Assembly (NCBI GenBank): GCA_026707045.1
Contig: JAPOXO010000088.1
Location: 17,729 to 81,728 of the forward strand
DNA length: 64,000 nucleotides
Direction of reading: 5' to 3'
DNA from: Gammaproteobacteria bacterium
GTDB lineage: Bacteria > Pseudomonadota > Gammaproteobacteria > Pseudomonadales > Azotimanducaceae
Position numbers and translations under genes: made by a program. A model generated the notes under the pieces. It ran no database searches, was not told where the DNA came from, and worked only from the letters and a program-made list of their open reading frames with translations. Shown in pieces: positions 27,131 to 35,529 of this stretch; the first letter of the stretch is position 1; each line of letters begins with the position of its first letter.

Positions 27131-27502
27131 ATGCCCTATATAGATGGTTTCGTAATGGCGGTGCCAAGAGAAAACAAGCAAGAGTTTGTCGAGTACGCTC
27201 GTCTCATGGATTCGCTAATTATCGATTTCGGCGCTCTCAGAGTTATGGAATGCTGGGAGGACGATGTAAATCCTGGAGACAAAACTGATATGCGCCGAGC
27301 CGTTGATGCTGAAGAAGGTGAGGCAGTGGTGTTTTCCTGGGTCGAGTGGCCCGACAAAGAGACTAGACAAAGGGGACACGAACAAATGCAAGAACTTATG
27401 AGGTCCGGTGACGAACGGTTTATGCAGGACAAGACCCCAGCTCCGTTCGACGGCTCAAGGATGATTTTCGGTGGCTTTACACCTGCGTTGAGCCTCCCGT
27501 GA
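27131..27502 (+). CDS. DUF1428 family protein, first copy
   Basis: 123 residues, the usual size of this alpha/beta-barrel-like family of unknown role. The opening YIDGFVMAVPRENK, the central MECWEDDV and the closing PFDGSRMIFGGF are family hallmarks. A paralogue lies at 28980, on the other side of the methyltransferase gene, with about 60% similar sequence. No signal peptide. It may act with the methyltransferase, by position only. Confidence 0.85.
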   Translation: MPYIDGFVMAVPRENKQEFVEYARLMDSLIIDFGALRVMECWEDDVNPGDKTDMRRAVDAEEGEAVVFSWVEWPDKETRQRGHEQMQELMRSGDERFMQDKTPAPFDGSRMIFGGFTPALSLP

Positions 27503-27811
27503 GACGGACTAGCAACCTTCTCAAACGTTTTCATTGCGAATATCAGTCCGCCAAATTTCTGTCATGGCACGGCTGGAATCCTACAGTGCAAGCTCAATTA
27601 GCCGATCCCTTGTTGGCTTCGAGGTATAGCGTAGCGAATAGACTATTCGATCAATCCATGCCCACAGTGCTTTCTACTGAATTGTCTTCTATCGGAAGTC
27701 AGGTAGATTTCAATGAAAAGACTACGGCTATAGCTGCATTGGGGCCATTGGCTGTACGACCAGCATGAACCCCAAGCAGAAGTCCAAGACGCTCCCATCT
27801 GGGCTGACTGA
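27503..27811. other. gap between DUF1428 and methyltransferase genes
   Basis: 309 bases. A GTG-started open frame of 89 codons (27499-27768) overlaps the stop of the first DUF1428 gene, but its product is not recognisable and no ribosome site is apparent. I see no terminator. It may carry the promoter of the methyltransferase gene. Confidence 0.4.
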
Positions 27812-28930
27812 ATGAGATCAATCTCAATATTCCTGCTTCCCACGATTTTGCGAAAAGCATTTGGACGCCTGAACTTCGAGCCTCAGTTATCGCACTATGA
27901 AGACTGGCTCGACTGTAGCATGCAGTTAGGTGCGCAGAAAGGTCAATACAACCGAAGCAAGGCGGTGAGAAATTTCTACGACCTGGTGAACGAATCGATA
28001 CGGTTGGGATGGAACGATTCGCTGCATTTTGCACCTTTGACCCCCGAAGAAACACTAGAAGAGTCCATCACTCGTCATCAAAGACTCATGATCGACAAAC
28101 TGAAACTTCAAAAGGGTAGGAGAGTTTTAGATGTCGGTTGCGGTGTGGGCGGTCCCATGCGTCGAGTAGCCCGCGAGGCCGGCATGACGGTGCTCTGTCT
28201 CAACAAAAACACCCGACAACTAGAAAAGACGAGAATTAAAAACATTGAACATGGACTAGTCGAACAGGCCGAATACCTGAACAGTAGCTTTATGAACTTG
28301 AGCGCGATAGAAGAAAATTCTCTCGATGCCGCCTATGCGTTGGAATCGACCTGCTATGCACCCGACAAAGTACATGCATTTGCAGAAATATATCGTGTTT
28401 TAAAACCCGGTGCGTTGTTCTGGGGCCAGGAAATGTGCCTTACCCAACTGTACAACGTCGAAGATCAAAAGCACAGATGGATCGAAGAGGAGATCCGGTT
28501 CACGTTGGAATTGAAGGAATTGTTCACATTTGATGAAGTAAATGGAGCTTTGGAGTCAGTGGGCTTCGAAATCATCGAAGCGGAGAATCTAGCAGAAGAT
28601 TCGGACCCACGAACGCCTTGGTACAAACCGATGCAAGGATCGACGAATTTCAGTCGGTTATTGTGGGGGATCTCCTGGGTAAGAAGAATGCAATTTGCAA
28701 TTGCTCGACTGGCAGAAATGACTCGACTTCTTCCGAAGGGCGTTGCCAACGTGTTTCGTCAAGCCGATCGAATTGCTCAAGCTTTCGTGGCCGGTGGCGA
28801 ATCAGGTATCTACACTCCACTCTACTGTTTTCTCGCAAGAAAGACGGGAGAAGACCACGCATATGCTGAAGTACACCCCAAGCCTGAGCCCAAATTGAGT
28901 ACTTCAGTAGACGCATTGGAAACAACGTAG
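27812..28930 (+). CDS. sterol C24-methyltransferase-like SAM-dependent methyltransferase
   Basis: 372 residues. Besides a class I methyltransferase core, the protein has features specific to sterol C24-methyltransferases (ERG6/SMT): an upstream segment NFYDLVNESIRLGW then LHFAP and ESITRHQR (about 55-91), the SAM motif LDVGCGVGGPMRRVA (106-120), then YALESTCYAPDKV (175-187) and AEIYRVLKPG (191-200), followed by a C-terminal helical part. Known members methylate the sterol side chain at C24 with S-adenosylmethionine. Bacterial members are uncommon. No squalene epoxidase, cyclase or other sterol gene is in the window, so the acceptor could be a host- or diet-derived sterol or another isoprenoid. 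It sits between two DUF1428 genes. No strong ribosome site precedes the ATG. Confidence 0.78.
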   Translation: MRSISIFLLPTILRKAFGRLNFEPQLSHYEDWLDCSMQLGAQKGQYNRSKAVRNFYDLVNESIRLGWNDSLHFAPLTPEETLEESITRHQRLMIDKLKLQKGRRVLDVGCGVGGPMRRVAREAGMTVLCLNKNTRQLEKTRIKNIEHGLVEQAEYLNSSFMNLSAIEENSLDAAYALESTCYAPDKVHAFAEIYRVLKPGALFWGQEMCLTQLYNVEDQKHRWIEEEIRFTLELKELFTFDEVNGALESVGFEIIEAENLAEDSDPRTPWYKPMQGSTNFSRLLWGISWVRRMQFAIARLAEMTRLLPKGVANVFRQADRIAQAFVAGGESGIYTPLYCFLARKTGEDHAYAEVHPKPEPKLSTSVDALETT

Positions 28931-28979
28931 ATATCCGTCGCTTCGGTTAAGCTTGCGACTCCGGTTTCCAGGATTAAAG

Positions 28980-29348
28980 ATGGCTTGCGTTGATGGTTTT
29001 GTTCTTGCAGTCCCTAGGGAGAACAAGCAGAAATTTATTGAGCACGCCCAATTCATGGATTCGATCTTCATGGACCATGGAGCCCTGCGTGTAATGGAGT
29101 GTTGGGAGGACGATGTCAAAACTGGTGTCAATACCGATTTTCGACGAGCAGTCGATGCAAGGGACGATGAGTCCATTGTCTTTTCTTGGATCGAATGGCC
29201 AAGCAGGGAATTTAGAGAAGAGGCATATCGCCTCATGGAAGATCTCATGAAGACCGACGAGAGGTTTGATGCAACTAAGTATCCAGTCCCATTCGACGGT
29301 GCACGAATGATCTACGGAGGTTTCGCTCCCGTATTCAGTCTTCCATGA
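28980..29348 (+). CDS. DUF1428 family protein, second copy
   Basis: 122 residues from ATG at 28980, chosen over an upstream start because AGGA lies 7-10 bases upstream and the protein then begins MACVDGFVLAVPREN like its paralogue at 27131. The central MECWEDDV and the closing PFDGARMIYGGF are conserved. It starts 49 bases after the methyltransferase stop and probably shares its transcript. Function unknown. Confidence 0.85.
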   Translation: MACVDGFVLAVPRENKQKFIEHAQFMDSIFMDHGALRVMECWEDDVKTGVNTDFRRAVDARDDESIVFSWIEWPSREFREEAYRLMEDLMKTDERFDATKYPVPFDGARMIYGGFAPVFSLP

Positions 29349-29453
29349 ATCGAGAGACCTACCGTAGACCCAGTAATTCAATCGTCAACATTGTCAGGAG
29401 CGTATGAGATGCATGGTTTGCGGACACCGAGGCAGTTTCGGGATCAGGTGAAC

Positions 29454-29933
29454 TCAATCTCGGGTCGACACAGGATCGCCCGTTTCCACAAAGTTCTTGA
29501 GTCGGACTAACTGCTCGAAGAGCACCTGTTCTACCGCAACTGCCCAGTCCTCAAGATTTCGGCCGATTACGTGGTAGGTGGCCGTTAGATTCGTACCTAT
29601 TTCGCTTTTCTTGAACTGTAAAGTGAGGGTTCCTTGAGCCCCCAGCATCTGCAGAGGTCCGAGTGCGCCGCTCAGTCGCAGGACTTCGCCTCGTTTGGCG
29701 AATACGACAGTAGAGTGAACTACTCCTTCATTGTCTCCAAACGACTCAAGAAAGCGCCCGCCGGGCTTTAAGACAAGGCTAAGATTCTTTGCATCGAGAC
29801 TGAATGAGTGGCTCGAATCCCACCACATGTGTACTTCTGCCATCGCATCGTAGGCATGCGTTGCGTTTGCATTGATGGATACAGTTGATTCAGTTATGAA
29901 ACCGCTCGCATCACACTCTAATATTGTGCCCAT
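29454..29933 (-). CDS. SRPBCC (START-like) family protein
   Basis: 159 residues with the pattern of a START/Bet v1-like fold: an N-terminal strand (ITESTVSINANA), helix AYDAMAEVHMWW, strands LVLKPGGRFLE and VVHSTVVFAKRGEVLRL, and a long C-terminal helix (EQVLFEQLVRLKNFVE). Such proteins bind hydrophobic ligands or act as activators (AHSA1 subgroup); no catalytic residue can be named. Cytoplasmic. It converges with the second DUF1428 gene. Confidence 0.72.
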   Translation of the reverse strand: MGTILECDASGFITESTVSINANATHAYDAMAEVHMWWDSSHSFSLDAKNLSLVLKPGGRFLESFGDNEGVVHSTVVFAKRGEVLRLSGALGPLQMLGAQGTLTLQFKKSEIGTNLTATYHVIGRNLEDWAVAVEQVLFEQLVRLKNFVETGDPVSTRD

Positions 29934-30171
29934 ATTCGAACCAGGCTATCTGCACTTGCGATATTGTGCCGAAGCTAGCCCGTCTCGGGTATTGTTGTTC
30001 GAACTGACAAAGCGTACAGTCCAGATATTGAACCGGCGGATTGGAGAAATTAGTTCTTGGGAGAACTCGTCCAGAAGTACTCTTTTGAGATTTGACAATG
30101 TAAAATGCTCTTGTTAGTGGCAATTCTCCACAATCGTCTTGTCTAACCCAGAGTCCTAAAGGAGACTCCAT

Positions 30172-30489
30172 ATGAAATCAATGCTAACGGTATCTAAGAT
30201 TGTGTATTGGGTATTCGTGGCCGCCACGGGAGTTTGGATACTTCGATTTTGTGTCTTCGCTTTCACCACGAGTGAAGAAGGCTTCTACAGTTTGGCTACG
30301 TTTGGCATTTTTTGCGGGCTCATGTATCTGCTCGCAAGAGTTCTTGAACGACTAAGCGGAATGCATGGTGAATTCGATCAGAAACAAATGCTTGAAGGAT
30401 TCGCAGATGCTGCTTTGAGAATATCCGAACGGGCACGAGCCGCAGCTCAAAAAGAAGACGACAAAGAAAAAGAGTCCAAGTCGGACTAG
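30172..30489 (+). CDS. small inner-membrane protein of unknown function
   Basis: 105 residues. AAAGGAG about 8 bases before the ATG is a strong ribosome site, which supports a real gene. Two hydrophobic segments (about 9-30 and 40-57) are followed by an amphipathic, strongly charged tail (ISERARAAAQKEDDKEKES), so it is probably a two-span membrane protein with a cytoplasmic coiled or disordered tail. I do not recognise the family. It stands alone between leftward genes. Confidence 0.7.
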   Translation: MKSMLTVSKIVYWVFVAATGVWILRFCVFAFTTSEEGFYSLATFGIFCGLMYLLARVLERLSGMHGEFDQKQMLEGFADAALRISERARAAAQKEDDKEKESKSD

Positions 30490-30493
30490 CTAA

Positions 30494-30520
30494 AAAGCCA
30501 AACAAGTGGAGTTCGGCTTT
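30494..30520. terminator. possible bidirectional terminator
   Basis: A 10-bp stem with one mismatch (AAAGCC.AAC paired with GTT.GGCTTT) closes a 7-base loop between the convergent stops at 30489 and 30639. On the minus strand it is followed by a run of T, so it could end the leftward SDR transcript as well as the rightward small-protein gene. The T run is short. Confidence 0.45.
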
Positions 30521-30638
30521 GCTAAAACGACCACGTGCAAGCGAATTCGAGATCTGGGACGTCCCCAACATCCAATAACTAAGATTTCACGCGATCCTTA
30601 GCGTTCAATTTTCATGTTGAACTAGGCTACAGTTCGTG

Positions 30639-31487
30639 CTAGCTGTTGCTTGGTTCGAAACTTTGAATTTGGGCGATTAGTTCAACATTCTCGAGCGAAA
30701 ACTCTTCCATGAATGGTTGGATGTGGTCAATTCGACCGGTAATTTCCTTGGGATTGCTCCGCGCGATAAAGCACGTGGCTTCGGCAATAGCCTCGACAGG
30801 AGATTCGCGAGACTTGGTGCTCTCGTTGACCAGTCCATGCAACTGAGTTCCTGGAGTTGCAACCAATCCTGGTGAAATTGCATTGACCGCGATATTGTCT
30901 GCGTAGACTTCGGCAGCGAATCCTGTTGAAAACCTTTCCATCGCGGCTTTGCACATTCCGTAAACCGTTCCGCCACCGCCTCCTGCGCTGGGATTAGTTG
31001 GATGTATTGCCGCACCCGAAGAGATGTAAATGATGTGACCTCTGCCTCGATCAATCATGTCGGGCAAAAATCTTTGACTCAGGTCCATAGCCGCAATCAT
31101 CTGAACCTCAAACATCAAGCGCGCTCTCTTGTCGGGAAAGTCTCTTGTAGGTATGAAATATGTCACGGCAGCGTTGTTGACCAATATATCGATCGGCCCA
31201 TATTTTTTGTGAGACTCGTCGACTAGATTCTCTCGGTCTTGCGGTAATGCAAGGTTGCATTGCACCGGATGAGCCTCTCCGCCGGCCGAACGAATCGTTT
31301 CGACGGTATTTGTGATGGTTCCCGGCAAAGGGTGATCGCCCTCATTAACTGTTCTTGCAGACACAATTACGTTTGCCCCTTCCATGGCGAGCCGGTACGC
31401 AATAGCTTCGCCAATTCCGCGGCTGGCTCCAGTCACAACTGCGCTGCGGCCTCTTAATGCTCCATCTCTATTCACCGTTGCACCCAT
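30639..31487 (-). CDS. short-chain dehydrogenase/reductase (SDR)
   Basis: 282 residues from the ATG at 31487, chosen because AAGGAG lies about 8 bases upstream; an earlier in-frame ATG 24 bases up lacks this. The NAD(P)-binding TGASRGIG, the NNAAV motif, the serine of YISSGAAIH and the YGMCKAA catalytic Tyr-Lys pair are all present, as in classical SDRs. A glycine-rich loop (SAGGGGGT) just before the tyrosine is unusual. It probably reduces a ketone or oxidises an alcohol in the cytoplasm; substrate unknown. Its neighbour upstream is an HpcH/HpaI aldolase in the same direction, so both could serve one degradation route. Confidence 0.88.
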   Translation of the reverse strand: MGATVNRDGALRGRSAVVTGASRGIGEAIAYRLAMEGANVIVSARTVNEGDHPLPGTITNTVETIRSAGGEAHPVQCNLALPQDRENLVDESHKKYGPIDILVNNAAVTYFIPTRDFPDKRARLMFEVQMIAAMDLSQRFLPDMIDRGRGHIIYISSGAAIHPTNPSAGGGGGTVYGMCKAAMERFSTGFAAEVYADNIAVNAISPGLVATPGTQLHGLVNESTKSRESPVEAIAEATCFIARSNPKEITGRIDHIQPFMEEFSLENVELIAQIQSFEPSNS

Positions 31488-31632
31488 ACATATGCTCCTT
31501 GGTCGATTCAAGCTAGTCTTTCATACATTAACAGAACGCGAATTCATCCCATGAATCGCACGTTTCAACTAGACTCAAAACAAAGTTACCTTGCGACGGT
31601 TAGCGTCAAAAGAGACACTTCTTCCGTTGGAA

Positions 31633-32409
31633 TCATTTTTCGACAGATTCGAGCGAAGCTCGTGCTGATGCTAGTTCAGCACCAGCGGTACGCATCATGA
31701 AGGCACTGTCCGTTCCAAGAGTTACGAAGTTGAATCCCTGATTCAAGTGAAACTGAGTCTGGCTTAGGCTTCCAGTGTGAATTCCTGCTGCGATACTGTG
31801 ATTCCTGCAGGTTTTCAAAATATGTTCGACAGTTTGCTTGTGAAGATCTTGATCCATCGCCATCGGTCCCAATCCAAGCGCGTAACCCAAGTCGCTCGGA
31901 CCAATGTAAATGGCATCAAGTCCGGGCGTCGAGGCGATTTCATCGAGGTTCTCCAAAGCTTTTGCCGTCTCTACCATAGCGATACATGCAATTTGGGAGT
32001 TTGCTTCTCGTGTGTAGCCTCGGCCACCATACATGGCCGCTCGAATCGGCCCGAACGACCTTCCACCTTCGGGCGGATATCTGCATGCAGAAACTGCGCG
32101 AGACGCTTCCTCTCTGTTGTTGACCATTGGCACGATGACTCCGAGCGCCCCTGCATCTAGTGACTTCATGATCTCGGCGGGTTCGTTCCAAGCAACTCGA
32201 ACGAAGGGAATCGTGCTGTAGTTTGAAATCGCTGGGAGCATGTATTTCAAATCGTCGTAACTAAGCATGCCGTGCTGAAGATCGATACATAGGTAATCGA
32301 AGCCGAGACTTGACATGGACTCCGCTGCGTAAGCGTTGCCAATACTGAGCCAGCCTCCAATTGTCTGATCACCGTCCCGCCAACTCGATAGTGCCAAATT
32401 CTCTCGCAT
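31633..32409 (-). CDS. HpcH/HpaI family aldolase
   Basis: 258 residues, normal for class II metal-dependent aldolases that split 4-hydroxy-2-oxo acids into pyruvate and an aldehyde. The catalytic histidine lies in DLQHGMLSYDDL, and GALGVIVPMVN, CRYPPEGGRSFGP and DAIYIGPSDLGYALG (metal-binding and substrate loops) are typical. GGGAG about 8 bases upstream supports the start. It lies upstream of the SDR gene on the same strand. The exact substrate is not evident; trans-4-hydroxy-2-oxo acids or sugar acids are likely. Confidence 0.88.
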   Translation of the reverse strand: MRENLALSSWRDGDQTIGGWLSIGNAYAAESMSSLGFDYLCIDLQHGMLSYDDLKYMLPAISNYSTIPFVRVAWNEPAEIMKSLDAGALGVIVPMVNNREEASRAVSACRYPPEGGRSFGPIRAAMYGGRGYTREANSQIACIAMVETAKALENLDEIASTPGLDAIYIGPSDLGYALGLGPMAMDQDLHKQTVEHILKTCRNHSIAAGIHTGSLSQTQFHLNQGFNFVTLGTDSAFMMRTAGAELASARASLESVEK

Positions 32410-32607
32410 TGCGTTGCTCCCGAAGTTAATCCGCCCAAAAACGCGCCGATTCTAGCACTCGATGTATTGAAGCTTATCTCGCCATTGATTGAAAATTCGT
32501 TCGCTAGTGGGATCGCTGCAAGTCATGATTCTTGCTGCTGAGCGTATAAAGTATGCGGCTACAATCCATTTTCTCTCGCCAAACAACCCGTAGCTACGAG
32601 GAATCGA

Positions 32608-33147
32608 ATGAGCTTGTACGAGCTTGAAGGTAATCAAGTTAAAACGGAGGGGGAGGTGTGGATAGCCCCTACAGCCGTTTTAATTGGAAAAGTCTTGCTC
32701 AAACACAATTCAAGTGTCTGGTGGGGAGCCGTTCTGCGTGGCGACTATGAACCCATAGTCGTGGGAGAAGCTTCAAACATTCAGGACAATTGTGTCGTTC
32801 ACATGGACGAAGATTACCCGGTCACAATTGGAGATCGAGTAACAGTAGGGCACAAGGTTGTACTACACGGATGCACGATTGGGGATAACAGCTTGATTGG
32901 CATCAATTCCGTAATTATGAACGGAGTGAACATCGGAGAGAACTGTCTCATTGGATCCAACACATTAATAACGGAAAACAAGCAGGTACCTCCTGGAAGT
33001 CTGGTGTTGGGATCGCCAGGCAAGGTACTTCGAGAGCTATCCGAAGAGGAAATTGAAAGCCTCACGGAGTTTTCGGATCGATATGTTAAAAACTCGACTC
33101 GATACCGCAACTCACTTAAGAATCAACCCAGTGATGTGCACTCGTAA
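32608..33147 (+). CDS. gamma-carbonic anhydrase-like protein (YrdA family)
   Basis: 179 residues forming a left-handed beta-helix of hexapeptide repeats (IGDRVTVG, IGDNSLIG, IGENCLIG). The three metal-binding histidines are visible in VHMDED, GHKVVLHG (two of them), as in gamma-class carbonic anhydrases. The C-terminal helix (LSEEEIESL) completes the trimer fold. GAGGAA stands 6-8 bases before the ATG. Many YrdA proteins have unproven activity, so carbonic anhydrase activity is likely but not assured. Divergent from the aldolase gene. Confidence 0.9.
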   Translation: MSLYELEGNQVKTEGEVWIAPTAVLIGKVLLKHNSSVWWGAVLRGDYEPIVVGEASNIQDNCVVHMDEDYPVTIGDRVTVGHKVVLHGCTIGDNSLIGINSVIMNGVNIGENCLIGSNTLITENKQVPPGSLVLGSPGKVLRELSEEEIESLTEFSDRYVKNSTRYRNSLKNQPSDVHS

Positions 33148-33149
33148 AC

Positions 33150-34370
33150 TTAGTTGCAGTACATCTCATCAACCTCTTTCCTTCGCTCTTCTCCCAGTAC
33201 ATACTTATAGGCCTCACAGAAGGACTTTGTTCGCTGATCTTCCGGTACACTCTCTAGGATGTCTCTCAATCGAATGATGAATTTTGTAGCTTCGGTAACT
33301 TTGTAAGGTTTAAATGAGACTAGATGTGATTTGGGTGGCCCGTGCAAGTGTGAGTAATAAAATTCGAACAAAGCCTCTGCACTTGCTTCATCCACCACCA
33401 TATCTTCTAAAGTTCCATCGGAGTTGACTATGGTTGTCGTCGTTCCAACTAATTCGGACGGGTCGGACGGGATTTTTGGGGCGGTCGGGTTGTCTGACGG
33501 AGGGTCAACCAATACGTGAGCTAGAAGCCTTGCACCCCGATAGGCCCGATCGACATCGTAATCCCGAGGTCTCGATGTCACGCTCAACACTCTTTCAATA
33601 CTATTTAAGCAAAACTCTGAAAACCTGAAATCGTAGCCTATGGGTCCGCACAACAGGCTCCATCCGTGATTGTTTGGATCTTCCACGAAAGGAAAGTTTT
33701 CTGGGTCAAGTTCAGCAATAGCTTCATCTCTAAATTTCGCTGCTTGTTTTCGTTCACCACTTAGCAAATACTCTCGATATCTCAAATGACCGAACAACAT
33801 CTTGTCCCAATTTCTCTCACTGTGCTTGAATCCTAAATCTGTCATCGCAGCTAGTTCTTGCACTAGTATCGGGTCTTGGCCGGCGCGATTCATTCCCTGA
33901 CCGGTTTGACGGTCCAATTTTTCTACAAGGCTGCGGCTATTTTTTGTGCAGTCGGGAGCTAGTTCGGCAATTCGCCGTTCCAAGCGAAATTCAGTCCAAT
34001 AGTCTTCAAACCAAGCTAGCTTCATCAGGACCTGCACGTCATTCGGAAATTCTTCATGTAGTTTGCGTAGCTCCTTGACGACCTCCTGTTTTATCGATTC
34101 CCTTCCTTGCAAGACTGATTCCAATCGTCTCAATTTCGATAGCCCAAATGCCAAGTCAAATCGTTGTTGAGCTGTGGGGTCCACGACGCTCTTCAAGTGA
34201 TTCACATATACTTGACAGTCATCCAAAGACTCGTCAATTTGGACTTCGCATTTCTGTGTGGCTTCTTCCGACAAGCGAAAGCCCGGACTTTTTGGACACG
34301 GTACTCCATTTACGTTTATAGCAACGGCGAGGCAAGAAGCTATAACCATAACGTGTAGCAGATGATTCAT
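33150..34370 (-). CDS. exported protein of unknown function
   Basis: 406 residues with a signal peptide (MNHLLHVMVIASCLAVAINVNG). The mature protein is mostly helical and charged, with paired cysteines (for example KCEVQ and DDCQVY) that could form disulfides. No family is recognised; helical repeats of the TPR type are possible in the middle (LMKLAWFEDYW, HSERNWDKMLFGHLRYREYL). It is convergent with the carbonic anhydrase gene, stops only two bases apart. Periplasmic location is inferred. Confidence 0.65.
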   Translation of the reverse strand: MNHLLHVMVIASCLAVAINVNGVPCPKSPGFRLSEEATQKCEVQIDESLDDCQVYVNHLKSVVDPTAQQRFDLAFGLSKLRRLESVLQGRESIKQEVVKELRKLHEEFPNDVQVLMKLAWFEDYWTEFRLERRIAELAPDCTKNSRSLVEKLDRQTGQGMNRAGQDPILVQELAAMTDLGFKHSERNWDKMLFGHLRYREYLLSGERKQAAKFRDEAIAELDPENFPFVEDPNNHGWSLLCGPIGYDFRFSEFCLNSIERVLSVTSRPRDYDVDRAYRGARLLAHVLVDPPSDNPTAPKIPSDPSELVGTTTTIVNSDGTLEDMVVDEASAEALFEFYYSHLHGPPKSHLVSFKPYKVTEATKFIIRLRDILESVPEDQRTKSFCEAYKYVLGEERRKEVDEMYCN

Positions 34371-34779
34371 GAGTTGGTCCGTGAGAGCTAGTCTGTGATT
34401 CGCACTATTGCTGAGTCTACAACTAAACTTTGAAAATTCTTCCCATTTCTAAGAATAGAGGCGAACCGATTAACAACACGTGCTGCTACGCTCTTGGACT
34501 GATAGCAATTGCCTTGAATGCGAAGGCAAGAGCTCTGTCGCTTTCCTAGATTTGGGCAGCTCTAAAGAAATGTGAGGTTTCTGTTCTGATGAAGATTGTT
34601 GTCGAAAGAATCAGAGTTGGTAGCGCAAGACCGGCCCCATTGGTTCCATTACCTGAAAGCACTTCCTTGAAATCGGCATCCATTGATGGACAGTCGCCCA
34701 CGTGATGGAAACAGCTTCAGTACTCACTGAGTGGGCTTATAAAGAGGAGTGTAAGTACGAGGAGCCTTGAATTTCAGAT
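34371..34779. other. gene-free stretch between two exported-protein genes
   Basis: 409 bases between two leftward genes. A 7-bp perfect hairpin (TTGCCTT, loop GAATGCG, AAGGCAA; 34509-34529) is not followed by a T run, so it is not called a terminator. No credible open frame or consensus promoter was found. Confidence 0.45.
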
Positions 34780-35436
34780 TTATTGGATGTGTTTGTACGG
34801 AAATTCAAGCATAGCTCTTCCGATCGCTAGTTCTGCGGCATCCCGCGGAGTGTTGTGCTGAACAACCTTTGCAGCATGCTTGTAATTCCAAAGCAGCTTG
34901 TTCTCGCCGCATTCATGTACGGACATATTGATCGACGCTCTGTCAAATTTTCCGAACGACATTAGCCGAGATAGGTGAGTCGGTTCAATATGAAACGGTC
35001 GACTCAACGTCATGTTTCCAACAATTAATGCATCCGCTTTCAGAATTTTGCATACATCGGACGTTGTGAGAGTGGTTAGCAGCTTGTGACTTGGGCGCCT
35101 TCCTATTGCTTGAATGAATAATCTATCTCTCTCGTCAAGACTCTGAATTTCTACGGTATAGCTATTTCTTTTTTGATACCACGACAATCCATCCCAAACC
35201 ATCTTCGAAATCATAGATTCATGCTGGGCTTCCATTCGGTCACGACGATCTCTATTGGTCGTGAAGTTGGGTTCCAAAGTGACATCGAATGGAAGTAAGG
35301 CGATTTTCGAATGCGCAGACTCATACCTTTTAAATTCTGGATTTGTGTAGGCCGTGTATATCGGTGCGCATCCATGCGCGAAGGCAACCATCGCAAGAAT
35401 TGCGAGTCCGGTCCAGACGATGGGGTCACGTTGCAT
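34780..35436 (-). CDS. putative lipoprotein of unknown function
   Basis: 218 residues from ATG at 35436; the frame extends 19 codons upstream, but the signal sequence then begins far inside. The hydrophobic segment ends in FAHGC, an acceptable lipobox with C as residue 23, so the protein is probably lipid-anchored. The sequence KIALLPFDV after it recalls the opening strand of CsgG/LpoB-like lipoproteins, and IVGNMTLS and WNYKHAAKV fit that alpha/beta fold, but I would not assign a role. The start region overlaps the upstream part of the divergent kinase-like gene. Confidence 0.6.
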   Translation of the reverse strand: MQRDPIVWTGLAILAMVAFAHGCAPIYTAYTNPEFKRYESAHSKIALLPFDVTLEPNFTTNRDRRDRMEAQHESMISKMVWDGLSWYQKRNSYTVEIQSLDERDRLFIQAIGRRPSHKLLTTLTTSDVCKILKADALIVGNMTLSRPFHIEPTHLSRLMSFGKFDRASINMSVHECGENKLLWNYKHAAKVVQHNTPRDAAELAIGRAMLEFPYKHIQ

Positions 35437-35529
35437 TCCAGAGTACCCGCTCGAAGTACGGTGAAAGGTGAATGTTAGCATTGAAGAGTGCAAATTCCCG
35501 ATCGCAAATATCGAGGAAATCTAGGAAAC

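Noticed and set aside
27499..27768. GTG-started frame of 89 codons after the first DUF1428 gene
   Set aside because: It overlaps the upstream stop but the product is unlike any known protein and lacks a good ribosome site.
34509..34529. 7-bp hairpin with 7-base loop
   Set aside because: No T run follows on either strand, so it is not called a terminator.
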